A DNA stretch of 64,000 bases from Ruegeria arenilitoris (GTDB lineage: Bacteria; Pseudomonadota; Alphaproteobacteria; Rhodobacterales; Rhodobacteraceae), in assembly GCF_013035315.1 (NCBI RefSeq), contig NZ_WQHP01000003.1:427856-491855 (forward strand), given 5' to 3'. Each line of letters starts with the position of its first letter. Positions within the stretch are counted from its first letter, which is position 1. The position numbers were made by a program, and so were the translations under genes. Positions 1 through 8,347 of this stretch are shown one piece after another. Below the pieces are notes generated by a model, which worked only from the letters and a program-made list of their open reading frames with translations, made no database searches and was not told the origin of the DNA.

Positions 1-77
1 GCGATCACAACCGACAGAGCGGATTTCAACAGCGGTCCACTAAAACGTTCCAAAGTCTTCACTCGTACCCTTTCCAT
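1..77 (-). CDS. N-terminus of an unknown protein, cut by the window edge
   Basis: An ATG at 77-75 opens a leftward reading frame of 25 codons that runs off the left edge without a stop. The first residues are basic (MERVRVKTLERF) and are followed by a hydrophobic stretch (GPLLKSALSVVIA), which would fit a signal peptide or membrane anchor. It lies downstream of miaB on the same strand, about 170 bp away. Too little is visible to name a family, and the start is not supported by a strong ribosome-binding site. Confidence 0.4.
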   Translation of the reverse strand, partial: MERVRVKTLERFSGPLLKSALSVVI

Positions 78-245
78 TGCCCGCACCGACCACCCGGCCC
101 GAACAGATATGGTTCCCGCGAGGCCCAAAACCCTAGGCCCCTAGAAAAGCTGATTTTTCTCGGAACATAGTTCCAAGTGATAAATCAAGGGTTAATTTGG
201 AATTAACAGATCACAATGGTTTCCAAACACCGGATAAATCCGGGG
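78..245. other. Intergenic segment with three small dyads
   Basis: No gene is visible here. There are three perfect inverted repeats: GGAAC-ATA-GTTCC at 162-174, GTTAATT-TGG-AATTAAC at 191-207, and CCGGAT-AA-ATCCGG at 230-243, the last directly after the miaB stop codon. The segment is AT-rich relative to its neighbours, so it probably carries the promoter of the leftward gene beginning at 77. The dyads could be operators or weak transcript ends; none has a U-tract that would make it a convincing terminator. Confidence 0.4.
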
Positions 246-1565
246 TTACAGCAACACACCGCCAAGTGAATTGGCACCGGACGAGGTGATCTGCACGCCT
301 CTGAGCTCGCCAACGGCCACATCGGCGTCGGACACGTGAACCGAATGAAGATACTCGGATTTTCCGACCATCTGCCCTGGCAAACGGCCCGCCTTTTCGA
401 ACAGAACTTTGACGTTCCGGCCAACCATGGCGTCCTGAATCTCGCGCTGATGGCGGGTGATCAGGGCCTGAAGGCGCTGCAGGCGGTCATCCGCCGCCTC
501 AGGATCAACTTGAGACCGCTCGGCAGCCGGAGTTCCGGGTCGGGTCGAGTACTTGAACGAATACGCGTAGCCGTATTTGACCTCTTCCACCAAATCCATT
601 GTGGACTGGAAGTCTTCTTCGGTCTCTTCAGGGAAGCCCACGATAAAGTCGCCGGACATCACGATATCCGGGCGCGCGGCGCGGATACGTTCGATCAGGC
701 GCAAATAGCTTTCGGCGGTGTGGCTGCGATTCATCCGTTTGAGGATCCGGTCCGAACCCGACTGAACCGGCAGATGCAGATAGGGCATCAGCTTTTCGCA
801 GGTCCCGTGCGCCTCGATCAAATCATCGGCCATGTCGTTGGGATGTGACGTGGTAAAGCGGATGCGCTCCAGCCCGTCGACCTTATTGAGCTCCCAGATC
901 AGCCCGGCCAGAGTCATGTCTCCGTTTGGCCCCGCGCCGTGATAGGCGTTGACGTTCTGGCCCAGCAAAGTGATCTCGCGCACGCCGCGTTCGACCAAAT
1001 CCTGCGCCTCGCGCAAAATACGATCGGCGGGACGGCTGACTTCGGCCCCGCGCGTGTAGGGAACCACGCAGAACGCGCAGAACTTGTCGCAGCCTTCCTG
1101 CACGGTCAGAAACGCGGTCGGGCCTCGCTTGGCCTTGGGACGGGTTTTGAGCTTTTCGAACTTGTCCTCTTCGGGGAAGTCCGTGTCCAGCGCCTTGGCA
1201 CCCGTGCGGGTCTTGGCCTCCATCTCGGGCAGGCGGTGGTAGCTTTGCGGGCCGACAACCAGATCCACCATTGGCTGGCGGCGCATGATCTCTTCGCCTT
1301 CGGCCTGCGCGACACAGCCCGCGACACCGATCTTGAGGTCGGGCTTTTCGTTCTTCAAACCCTTGAAACGGCCAAGCTCGGAATAGATTTTCTCAGCCGC
1401 TTTTTCCCGTATATGGCAGGTGTTCAGCAGAATCATGTCTGCGTCATCGGGGCTTTTGGTTTCCACATAGCCCTGCCCGCCCAGAGTTTCCGCCATACGC
1501 TCGCTGTCGTAGACGTTCATCTGGCAACCATAGGTCTTGATGTACAGCTTTTTCGGTTCTGACAT
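246..1565 (-). CDS. miaB: tRNA-2-methylthio-N6-dimethylallyladenosine synthase MiaB
   Basis: Radical SAM methylthiotransferase that adds the 2-methylthio group to N6-isopentenyladenosine-37 of tRNAs. The 439-residue product has the full family layout. The N-terminal MTTase domain carries three iron-sulfur cysteines (C14 in TYGCQMN, C50 in [10 protein letters not shown]84 in VAGC). The radical SAM motif CDKFCAFC gives C159, C163 and C166. A C-terminal TRAM domain covers roughly the last 65 residues. An in-frame start 15 codons further upstream exists, but [14 protein letters not shown] matches the usual N-terminus and places the first cysteine normally. Cytosolic and constitutive by expectation. 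Confidence 0.96.
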   Translation of the reverse strand: MSEPKKLYIKTYGCQMNVYDSERMAETLGGQGYVETKSPDDADMILLNTCHIREKAAEKIYSELGRFKGLKNEKPDLKIGVAGCVAQAEGEEIMRRQPMVDLVVGPQSYHRLPEMEAKTRTGAKALDTDFPEEDKFEKLKTRPKAKRGPTAFLTVQEGCDKFCAFCVVPYTRGAEVSRPADRILREAQDLVERGVREITLLGQNVNAYHGAGPNGDMTLAGLIWELNKVDGLERIRFTTSHPNDMADDLIEAHGTCEKLMPYLHLPVQSGSDRILKRMNRSHTAESYLRLIERIRAARPDIVMSGDFIVGFPEETEEDFQSTMDLVEEVKYGYAYSFKYSTRPGTPAAERSQVDPEAADDRLQRLQALITRHQREIQDAMVGRNVKVLFEKAGRLPGQMVGKSEYLHSVHVSDADVAVGELRGVQITSSGANSLGGVLL

Positions 1566-1685
1566 GAAAACGGCCTTTGCATTCGCGGGACCGGCGTCGT
1601 CTATACCCAACGAACGCCGCTTGCAATGGCGACGCGATTACCCGATTCTGACCCGAAACTCCAGCAAGGCAGCAGCGGACAGGCA

Positions 1686-2549
1686 ATGCAATACGAATCC
1701 CTCGACAGTTTCCTGCAAACGGGCAAGGTGGCGCTGACCAAGGGGCCCGTAGCATTGGTGTTTGTCGAGGATGAGGTCGAAATCGACAGCACCATCCGGC
1801 ATCATCTGAACCTTGGATTCAAGTCGCTGATCGTCTTCATGCCGCAGGCCTTCGGACTGAACCCCGAGCTTTCCGACCGCATCCATCGCGTACCGCTCAG
1901 CTGTGTCCCGCGCACGGTTGTATTTGAGACGATCAACCGAATCATCGAGGCGGCTCCGGGTCTCTGGATGCACTATTGCTACAACGCGGAATACCTGTTT
2001 TTCCCATTCTGCGAGATGCGCAAGATTGGCGAAATGCTGGCGTTCCACACAGAAGAGCGCCGGGATTCGATGCTGACCCACGTGGTCGACCTGTACGCAG
2101 ATGATCTGGATGCATTTCCAAACGCAGTTTCCCCGGAACGGGCAATGCTGGACCGAACAGGCTATTTTGCTCAGGCTCGGTTGGACGCTAAGAAACATCC
2201 CAAAGAGCGACAGCTGGATATGTCTGGCGGGCTGAGGTGGCGGTTCGAGGAACACGTGCCGGTCCAAAGCCGCAGAATCGACCGCATCGCCCTGTTCAAA
2301 TCCAAACCTGGATTAGCTCTGCGGTCCGATCACACCTTCACTGACGAAGAATACAACACCTATTCTTGCCCGTGGCACCACAATCTGACGGCTGCAGTCT
2401 GTTCGTTCCGGGCGGCCAAGGCGTTGAAAACCAATTCGGGGTCAACCTTCGACATCCCGACCTTCCGCTGGCGTAACTCGATTCCGTTCGAATGGTCGTC
2501 AAACCAGTTACTTGAGCTGGGGTTGATCGAAACGGGCCAGTGGTTCTGA
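1686..2549 (+). CDS. Uncharacterised glycosyltransferase-2-like protein
   Basis: A 287-residue soluble protein. The N-terminus (residues about 15-50, LVFVEDEVEIDSTIRHHLNL then GFKSLIVFMP) resembles the opening of the glycosyltransferase family 2_4 fold, in which a conserved acidic loop is followed by a HHL-LGF helix and a strand. The usual DxD-type metal motif is not evident, so donor and activity are unknown. The middle contains WMHYCYNAEYLFFPF and a conserved-looking RRDSMLTHVVDLYADDL. The start at 1686 is preferred over an in-frame ATG at 1626 because only the former has a purine-rich leader (GGACAGGCA). It is divergent from miaB and convergent with the dioxygenase gene. Function is not assigned. 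Confidence 0.7.
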   Translation: MQYESLDSFLQTGKVALTKGPVALVFVEDEVEIDSTIRHHLNLGFKSLIVFMPQAFGLNPELSDRIHRVPLSCVPRTVVFETINRIIEAAPGLWMHYCYNAEYLFFPFCEMRKIGEMLAFHTEERRDSMLTHVVDLYADDLDAFPNAVSPERAMLDRTGYFAQARLDAKKHPKERQLDMSGGLRWRFEEHVPVQSRRIDRIALFKSKPGLALRSDHTFTDEEYNTYSCPWHHNLTAAVCSFRAAKALKTNSGSTFDIPTFRWRNSIPFEWSSNQLLELGLIETGQWF

Positions 2550-2578
2550 CCTGCTTTCTTTGCCCAAACAGTGCGTGA

Positions 2579-3376
2579 TCACCGTCGCAGCAGTACCGGG
2601 AACCAGTCTTCACGCAGGCGCTGACCCGGCTCCATGTCATGCCCCGGAAACGGCGGTGACGTACGGCCAGGTCGCTCGACATAGCGGGCATCGTCCCCGA
2701 CGAGACGTAGTGAAAAGGCGCGCCGGCGGCTATCTGATTGATTTCCCCGTGCGCCGTGCAGCGTGCGGAAATTGAAGGCCACGGCGTCGCCCGGCTCCAT
2801 CTCGAACTCGACCACCCGCATCCCTTCTGCGTCAGGGTCAGGCACTGGGATGTATTGGCCTTCGTCGGGAAAGAACCCTTCTTCCGATACCCAGCGAGTT
2901 GGCAGCACCTCTTTTTCCCACCGGTGTGAACCGGCGACACATCGCAACGTCGCCTGCGTGACCGGATCAAGCGGCGACCAAAAGCTGATCGTCTGCTGCC
3001 CTTCCACGAAGTAATACGGGCCGTCCTGATGCCATGGCGTCGCCATCGAGGTTCCGGGCTCTTTGACCAATACATGGTCGTGGAACATCTGAACGATGTC
3101 AGACTGCATCAAATCTGCCGCAACTTCGGCGGCTGGGGAGTCCTGAATGACCGCCTGAAATTGCTCGATCCGCGACCAGTTGCAATAATCGTCGAAAAAC
3201 CGGCCGGTTTCGCCTTCTTTCTTGTTCTCAGAAGCGTAGGGTCCGGGCTCCGCCATATTCGCGGCGATCCCATCCCGCAGGGCCTCAACATGGTCAGCGA
3301 ACAGCCCCTTGATCAGGACCACGCCGTCCTGCTGATAGGTGTCTATCATCTCTTGCGTAACCAGAGTGTGCGTCAT
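2579..3376 (-). CDS. Phytanoyl-CoA dioxygenase (PhyH) family protein
   Basis: A 265-residue Fe(II)/2-oxoglutarate-dependent oxygenase. The double-stranded beta-helix ligands are visible: the HxD pair in TPWHQDGPYY, the distal histidine in TLHGARGN, and a downstream arginine (RRRAFSLRLVGDD) for 2-oxoglutarate. Such enzymes hydroxylate small metabolites or lipid-like carboxylates; the substrate cannot be read from sequence. The start at 3376 has GGAG six bases upstream, while the in-frame ATG at 3388 lacks a ribosome-binding site. It is transcribed divergently from the adjacent LysR gene, which makes that regulator its likely controller. Confidence 0.88.
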   Translation of the reverse strand: MTHTLVTQEMIDTYQQDGVVLIKGLFADHVEALRDGIAANMAEPGPYASENKKEGETGRFFDDYCNWSRIEQFQAVIQDSPAAEVAADLMQSDIVQMFHDHVLVKEPGTSMATPWHQDGPYYFVEGQQTISFWSPLDPVTQATLRCVAGSHRWEKEVLPTRWVSEEGFFPDEGQYIPVPDPDAEGMRVVEFEMEPGDAVAFNFRTLHGARGNQSDSRRRAFSLRLVGDDARYVERPGRTSPPFPGHDMEPGQRLREDWFPVLLRR

Positions 3377-3437
3377 CTGAATCTCCATGCCGGTGGTCTG
3401 TCGATCTGTGCATGGATAACCCCTCTGTTCAAATAAT

Positions 3438-3454
3438 ATCTTTCTAAGTTAGAT
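3438..3454. promoter_or_regulatory. Candidate LysR-type operator
   Basis: ATC-N11-GAT, with symmetric arms ATCT and AGAT, lies in the divergent spacer nine bases before the LysR start codon. It fits the generic T-N11-A dyad bound by LysR regulators, which usually sits between the regulator and its divergent target. The match is short and one such site is expected by chance fairly often, so this is a suggestion only. Confidence 0.35.
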
Positions 3455-3462
3455 TTAATTTC

Positions 3463-4353
3463 ATGTTATATATTTCGCTTCGCCAGTACGAATATGTGTG
3501 CGCAATTGGGCGCTTTGGCAGCTTGTCCGCGGCTGCGCAGCAGTTAAACGTTTCGCAACCAGCCCTGTCCACTGCCCTGACCCGTGTCGAATCGCATCTG
3601 GGCTATCCGCTTTTCACACGCAAACGCGGAGCGGCCATGGCACTGACACCGCAAGGTCGCAGGTTCATAGAAGACGCGGAGATTCTTCTGGCAAGCGCCG
3701 CTCGCCTTGAAGCGGCAGATGAGGTCAGAGCAAACAAGACCCAGTTGCGACTGGGGTGCTTCGTGGACCTCGCTCCGTTCATCTTGGCTAAGGCTCTGCG
3801 ACACTTGCGCACTGCACTGCCGGATCTGACAATTATGTACAAAGTGGACGGGTTCGAAGGGCTGATCTCGGATCTGATCGATGGGCGCATCGATCTGGCG
3901 GTGACTTACGGCCTGAGTATGGATGCCGGGTTCCAACAACAGACCCTGTTTCCCAGTCGTCCCAACGCCATCGTAGCCCCTGATCATCCTTTGGCGCGGA
4001 ACAGCTCTGTTTCGCTGAGCGAACTGGCCGCCTACCCTCTGATCCTGTCCAACGAAGGCTTGTCAGCGCAACACGTGCTAGGGCTTTTCCGGCAGCTTGG
4101 ATTGAATCCTTCGGTCGCTCATCGGGCCGCGTCACTGGAAATTCAGCGGAGCCTGGCCGCCCATCACGAAGGGGTCGCAATAAGTTACGCCAACCCGCCT
4201 TCAGACCACAGCTATGATGGAATGCCCCTGATCAGCCGCCCAGTCCGGGACGACATCGCCGCAGAACCTGTTGTGCTGGCGCGTCATGGCACAGGTCCTG
4301 CGGACCCCGACACGGCACAAGCGGAGCAGATTCTGATGGAGCTACTGGCCTAA
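3463..4353 (+). CDS. LysR family transcriptional regulator
   Basis: A 296-residue LTTR with an N-terminal winged helix-turn-helix (residues about 5-64: LRQYEYVCAIGRFGSLSAAA, then LNVSQPALSTALTRVESHLG) and a periplasmic-binding-protein-like effector domain from about residue 90 (LRLGCFVDLAPF onward). It is divergent from the PhyH-family dioxygenase and probably regulates it together with its own synthesis. Its stop lies one base from the irr stop codon (convergent). The effector is unknown; a substrate of the dioxygenase is a reasonable guess. Confidence 0.92.
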   Translation: MLYISLRQYEYVCAIGRFGSLSAAAQQLNVSQPALSTALTRVESHLGYPLFTRKRGAAMALTPQGRRFIEDAEILLASAARLEAADEVRANKTQLRLGCFVDLAPFILAKALRHLRTALPDLTIMYKVDGFEGLISDLIDGRIDLAVTYGLSMDAGFQQQTLFPSRPNAIVAPDHPLARNSSVSLSELAAYPLILSNEGLSAQHVLGLFRQLGLNPSVAHRAASLEIQRSLAAHHEGVAISYANPPSDHSYDGMPLISRPVRDDIAAEPVVLARHGTGPADPDTAQAEQILMELLA

Positions 4354-4354
4354 G

Positions 4355-4771
4355 TTACTTTTTCCGCAGCCGGATCACGACGTCGACGGATGCGATCTCT
4401 ACCCCTTCGGGTGCCTCGGGAAGGCGCTGAATCACCAACTGGTCAGACGGCGCATCGCTCAGGCGGCTTTCGTCTTCCCAGTAGAAGTGCGGGTGATCAT
4501 GCGTATTGGTGTCGAAATAGCTTTTTGACCCGTCAACCGTGATTTCCTGCAGAACGCCAGCCTCACAAAATGCACGCAGCGTGTTGTAGACTGTCGCCAG
4601 CGACACGGCATCACCATTCTTTTTGGCGGCCTCGAACAGGCTTTCGGCCGTAACATGCCGGTGCAGGCCGTCGCCGACCAGCAGTTCAGCCAAAGCGACG
4701 CGCTGGCGCGTCGGGCGCAGCCCTGCGTCCACCAACCATTCCGTGGCTCTGTTTTGGCTCTGAGGTGTCAT
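4355..4771 (-). CDS. irr: Iron response regulator Irr (Fur family)
   Basis: A 138-residue Fur-superfamily repressor/activator. The winged helix (residues about 15-75: GLRPTRQRVALAELLVGDG ... SLATVYNTLRAFCEAGVL) is followed by a dimerisation domain with the His-rich segment HDHPHFYWED typical of Irr, whose activity responds to haem rather than directly to iron. The N-terminal Cys-Pro haem motif of rhizobial Irr is not present, as is common in Rhodobacteraceae. Position immediately upstream of and divergent from fabA is a conserved arrangement in this group. It has a strong sigma-70-like promoter at 4800-4829. Confidence 0.88.
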   Translation of the reverse strand: MTPQSQNRATEWLVDAGLRPTRQRVALAELLVGDGLHRHVTAESLFEAAKKNGDAVSLATVYNTLRAFCEAGVLQEITVDGSKSYFDTNTHDHPHFYWEDESRLSDAPSDQLVIQRLPEAPEGVEIASVDVVIRLRKK

Positions 4772-4799
4772 TATCCGAAACCTAATTGTTGCTTATCCA

Positions 4800-4829
4800 T
4801 ATATAAGTGCGGTGTTCGGGTAATTTCAA
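4800..4829 (-). promoter_or_regulatory. Predicted irr promoter
   Basis: Reading leftward, TTGAAA (4829-4824) and TATATA (4805-4800) are separated by 18 bases, and the irr start codon follows about 28 bases downstream. The -35 hexamer is embedded in a perfect 16-bp palindrome, AATTTCA-AA-TGAAATT (4822-4837), so a dimeric repressor bound there would block RNA polymerase. Which regulator binds is unknown; autoregulation by Irr is possible, although the palindrome is not a textbook iron-control element. Confidence 0.55.
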
Positions 4830-4958
4830 ATGAAATTCATTCGCAAAGAATGCCATCTGAAGAAGAGGATGTGACCTGGTGGTCTTGCAGGACCTTGCAT
4901 ACGGGTGCTAGACGAGGCCAGATATAACGAACGGACCCCTGGCAGGAGAGGCGGCAGA

Positions 4959-5468
4959 ATGGCCCAATTCCCGAGCAGCTTTGACAAGGACGATCTGCTG
5001 AAATGCGCCCGTGGCGAATTATTCGGCCCCGGCAATGCCCAGTTGCCTGCACCGCCGATGCTGATGATGGACCGGATCACCGACATCTCGGCCGACGGTG
5101 GCGCGCATGGAAAAGGCCATGTTCTGGCTGAATTCGATATCACCCCGGATCTCTGGTTTTTTGACTGCCATTTCCCCGGCAACCCGATCATGCCCGGCTG
5201 TCTGGGCCTGGATGGCCTGTGGCAGTTGACTGGTTTCAACCTGGGCTGGCGTGGCTGGCAGGGGCGCGGCATGGCCGTAGGTGTCGGCGAGGTCAAGCTG
5301 ACCGGCATGGTGCGCCCGGACCGCAAGATGCTGACCTATAAAATCGATTTCAAAAAAGCGATCCAGACGCGCCGTCTGACAATGGGCGTTGCGGATGGAA
5401 TCGTCGAAGCGGACGGTGAGATGATTTACGACGTCAAAGACATGAAAGTCGTTCTGTCCGAAGCCTGA
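4959..5468 (+). CDS. fabA: 3-hydroxydecanoyl-ACP dehydratase/isomerase FabA
   Basis: Bifunctional hot-dog-fold enzyme that dehydrates 3-hydroxydecanoyl-ACP and isomerises trans-2- to cis-3-decenoyl-ACP, the branch point to unsaturated fatty acids. The product is 169 residues, the standard length. The active-site loop [20 protein letters not shown] supplies His71 and Asp85, equivalent to the catalytic pair of the E. coli enzyme. The start at 4959 is chosen because GGAGAGG precedes it and the N-terminus aligns with the family; an upstream in-frame codon is unsupported. First gene of fabA-fabB-fabI, 31 bp before fabB. Confidence 0.96.
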   Translation: MAQFPSSFDKDDLLKCARGELFGPGNAQLPAPPMLMMDRITDISADGGAHGKGHVLAEFDITPDLWFFDCHFPGNPIMPGCLGLDGLWQLTGFNLGWRGWQGRGMAVGVGEVKLTGMVRPDRKMLTYKIDFKKAIQTRRLTMGVADGIVEADGEMIYDVKDMKVVLSEA

Positions 5469-5499
5469 GCCTGACCGGCCCGAAATAAGGAGCACGCAC

Positions 5500-6729
5500 A
5501 TGCGTCGAGTAGTTGTCACCGGCTTGGGAGTTGTCTCCTCGATCGGGAACAATGCTGAAGAGGTTCTGGCCTCTCTCAAGGCTGGTAAGTCCGGCATCGA
5601 AGCCAATGAGCAGATGGTTGAACACGGCTTTCGCAGCCAGATTGCCGGAACGCTCAAAATCGATGTGGCCCAGCACGTAGATAAAAGGACTCTGCGCTTC
5701 ATGGGTCCCGGTGCCGCGTATGCTCATATCGCAATGAGCCAGGCGATTGCGGATGCAGGCCTGACCGAAGATCAGGTTGTGAACCCGCGCACAGGTCTTG
5801 TCGCAGGGTCAGGCGGCCCGTCCACCAGCGCGATGCTGACCGCACATCAGACGGTGCTGAAGACCGGCGCGACCAAGCGCATAGGGCCGTTTGCCGTTCC
5901 GAAGTGCATGTGCTCGACGATTTCGGCCAACCTGGCGACAGCGTTCAAGATCAAGGGCATCAACTACTCGATCACGTCGGCCTGCTCGACCTCGCTGCAC
6001 TGCATCGGCAATGCTGCGGAACAGATCATGCTGGGCAAACAGGACGTCATGTTTGCAGGCGGCGGCGAAGAACTGGACTGGACCCTTTCCTGCCTGTTCG
6101 ACGCGATGGGCGCAATGTCGTCGAAGTTTAACGACACGCCAGACAAGGCCTCGCGCGCCTTCGATCAGAACCGCGACGGCTTCGTCATCTCGGGCGGCGG
6201 CGGAATTGTCGTCCTCGAAGACCTTGAAAATGCACTGGCACGCGGTGCCAAGATTTATGCAGAAGTAACCGGATACGCGGCCACGTCGGATGGTCACGAC
6301 ATGGTGGCCCCATCCGGTGAAGGCGGCGAGCGCGCCATGCGGCTGGCTCTGTCGACCGTGCCCGAAGGCCGTAAAGTCGGCTACATCAACGCCCATGGCA
6401 CCTCGACCCCCGTCGGAGATGTCGGCGAAGTTGAGGCCGTCCGCCGCATCTTTGGCGAAGGCAACGTGCCGCCGATTTCATCTACCAAATCCATGACCGG
6501 CCACGCGCAAGGCGCGGCGGGCGCGCTCGAGACGATTTTCTGTCTGCTGATGCTGGACAATGACTTTATTACGCCGTCGATTAACGTCGACACTCTTGCC
6601 GAAGGCATCCAGCCCGGTGAAATTGCAACGGAAGTTGTTGAAAACGCAGGACTAGACAGTGTCATGACCAACAGCTTCGGCTTTGGCGGCACGAACGGGT
6701 CCATGGTTCTGTCGAAGTATAACGGGTGA
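5500..6729 (+). CDS. fabB: beta-ketoacyl-ACP synthase I FabB
   Basis: Condensing enzyme that elongates acyl-ACP with malonyl-ACP and is required to extend the cis-3-decenoyl product of FabA. The 409-residue thiolase-fold protein has the nucleophile Cys162 (SITSACSTSLHC), His299 (NAHGTSTPVGD) and the Lys330/His335 pair (STKSMTGHAQG). A good ribosome-binding site (AAGGAG) precedes ATG 5500. It follows fabA and is nearly fused to fabI, so translation is probably coupled. Confidence 0.96.
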   Translation: MRRVVVTGLGVVSSIGNNAEEVLASLKAGKSGIEANEQMVEHGFRSQIAGTLKIDVAQHVDKRTLRFMGPGAAYAHIAMSQAIADAGLTEDQVVNPRTGLVAGSGGPSTSAMLTAHQTVLKTGATKRIGPFAVPKCMCSTISANLATAFKIKGINYSITSACSTSLHCIGNAAEQIMLGKQDVMFAGGGEELDWTLSCLFDAMGAMSSKFNDTPDKASRAFDQNRDGFVISGGGGIVVLEDLENALARGAKIYAEVTGYAATSDGHDMVAPSGEGGERAMRLALSTVPEGRKVGYINAHGTSTPVGDVGEVEAVRRIFGEGNVPPISSTKSMTGHAQGAAGALETIFCLLMLDNDFITPSINVDTLAEGIQPGEIATEVVENAGLDSVMTNSFGFGGTNGSMVLSKYNG

Positions 6730-6731
6730 GT

Positions 6732-7526
6732 ATGATGTCGGATCTTCTTAAAGGCAAACGCGGCCTGATCATGGGCGTGGCGAATGATCGCTCGATCGCA
6801 TGGGGCATCGCCAAAGCCATGCACGAGGCTGGTGCCGAGCTGGCATTCACCTATCAGGGCGAGGCATTCGGAAAACGGCTGGAGCCGCTGGCCCAAAGCC
6901 TTGGCAGCGATTTTATGGTGGATGCGGACGTCACGGATGACGCCTCTCTGGATCGCGCATTCGAAGAACTGGGCGCACGCTGGCAAACGATTGACTTCGT
7001 GGTCCACGCCATCGCCTATTCGGACAAATCGGAACTGACCGGCCGGTTCCTGAACACCACACGAGCCAACTTCAAGCACTCGCTGGACGTTTCGGCCTAT
7101 TCCTTCATCGAAGTCGCGCGCCGCGCCTACCCGTTGATGAAGGACAATGGTGGCACGTTGCTAACCCTGACCTATCAGGGCTCGAACAAGGTTGTGCCGA
7201 ACTACAACGTGATGGGTGTCGCCAAGGCCGCGTTGGAATCCGCAACCCGCTATCTGGCCAACGATCTGGGCCCCGAGGGCATCCGTGTCAACGCGATCTC
7301 GCCCGGTCCGATGAAAACGCTGGCTGGTGCGGCAATCGGTGGGGCGCGCAAGACATACAAGTTCTGCGATCAGAACGCACCAATGCGCTCGAACGCGACG
7401 CTTGAGGCCGTGGGCGGCACTGCAGTTTTCCTGGCATCTGACGCTGGTTCCTGCACGTCGGGTGAGATCATCCGCGTCGACGGTGGCTTCCACATATTGG
7501 GTATGCCGCAACCCGATCACATGTGA
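6732..7526 (+). CDS. fabI: Enoyl-ACP reductase FabI (NADH-dependent)
   Basis: Short-chain-dehydrogenase-fold enoyl reductase completing each fatty acid elongation cycle and the usual target of triclosan-type inhibitors. The 264-residue product begins MMSDLLKGKRGLIMGVANDR, which includes the nucleotide loop, and has the FabI-type Tyr-x6-Lys pair (Tyr158, Lys165 in YNVMGVAK). ATG codons at 6732 and 6735 and an overlapping GTG at 6726 are all possible starts; the N-terminal alignment favours one of the ATGs. It sits two bases after the fabB stop. Confidence 0.95.
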   Translation: MMSDLLKGKRGLIMGVANDRSIAWGIAKAMHEAGAELAFTYQGEAFGKRLEPLAQSLGSDFMVDADVTDDASLDRAFEELGARWQTIDFVVHAIAYSDKSELTGRFLNTTRANFKHSLDVSAYSFIEVARRAYPLMKDNGGTLLTLTYQGSNKVVPNYNVMGVAKAALESATRYLANDLGPEGIRVNAISPGPMKTLAGAAIGGARKTYKFCDQNAPMRSNATLEAVGGTAVFLASDAGSCTSGEIIRVDGGFHILGMPQPDHM

Positions 7527-7585
7527 CCCGATCTTTCCCTGCCGGTGCCAAGATTTGACCATCTTTCACAGGCAGGGATAGCGGC

Positions 7586-7759
7586 ATGAGCAAGACCGAT
7601 CACATCATCTCAAGCAATGCCCGTTCACGCAGCCGGTCTGGGTTTCTGGGCAAACGCGGACGCGTTGCGCTTCTGGCTCTGACCACCCTGTTAATGCTGT
7701 TCGTGTTTTTCACGCAGCCCCAAGTGCGCGCCGCCATTGACGGTTGGATCAGCCTTTAG
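7586..7759 (+). CDS. 57-residue single-pass membrane protein, unknown function
   Basis: A short frame opens at ATG 7586 and ends with TAG at 7757-7759. A polar, arginine-rich N-terminus (residues 1-26, including SNARSRSRSGFLGKRGR) precedes one strong transmembrane segment (VALLALTTLLMLFVFF, about 27-42) and a short tail ending IDGWISL. By the positive-inside rule the N-terminus would be cytoplasmic. An AGGGATA leader lies just upstream. It follows fabI by 59 bp and may be read with it. I do not recognise a family. Confidence 0.6.
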   Translation: MSKTDHIISSNARSRSRSGFLGKRGRVALLALTTLLMLFVFFTQPQVRAAIDGWISL

Positions 7760-7789
7760 TCAGGCTGATCCGAGTCCTTGCAGGTTGGT

Positions 7790-8218
7790 TTAGTTGACCG
7801 AAACGACCTCGATATCAAAAATCAGATCCTGCCCCGCCAACGGATGGTTTGCGTCCAGCGTCACGGTCGCCTCATCAGCCTCGACAACGGTAACGGCCAA
7901 CGCCTGACCGTCCGGGGTTTGCATTTGTAACTGGGTACCAGGGTCCAGCGGAATATCATCGGGGATACCTTCGCGCGGGATTTGCTGACGCGCAGCCGGA
8001 TTGATCGGACCATAGGCATCAACACAGGCGATCTCGACCCGTTTCTTATCCCCAACGGCCAGCCCCGGCATGGCCGAATCCAACCCCGGAATGATCTGCC
8101 CCGACCCGACGACGAATTCCAGCGGTTCGCGTCCTTCGGAACTGTCGAAGACGTTCCCGTCCAACAGCGTTCCTGTGTAGTGGATGCGAACCGTGTCGCC
8201 TTGTTTGATTTCGGTCAT
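7790..8218 (-). CDS. FKBP-type peptidyl-prolyl isomerase (SlyD-like)
   Basis: A 142-residue prolyl isomerase/chaperone of the SlyD/FKBP type. The FKBP core is split by an insert-in-flap domain, as in SlyD: residues about 5-65 (GDTVRIHYTGTLLDGNVFDS, then LEFVVGSGQIIPGLDSAMPG), a chaperone flap (about 70-115, including GPINPAARQQIPREGIPDDI), and the returning C-terminal strand (DLIFDIEVVSVN). No His-rich metal-binding tail is present. The start at 8218 has GGAGGCCAAC immediately upstream; an in-frame start 17 codons earlier is less likely. No signal peptide, so cytosolic. Confidence 0.9.
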   Translation of the reverse strand: MTEIKQGDTVRIHYTGTLLDGNVFDSSEGREPLEFVVGSGQIIPGLDSAMPGLAVGDKKRVEIACVDAYGPINPAARQQIPREGIPDDIPLDPGTQLQMQTPDGQALAVTVVEADEATVTLDANHPLAGQDLIFDIEVVSVN

Positions 8219-8347
8219 GTTGGCCTCCGGCCGGTATAGGGTTGAGCGGCCAAGCCTAGGGGCTGACACGACATTGTAAACCCCGCCCTCTTTTCTTAGC
8301 CCTCGTTGTTATGCAAACCTGCCGCTGACGCACCGGAGGGGGGCCAG

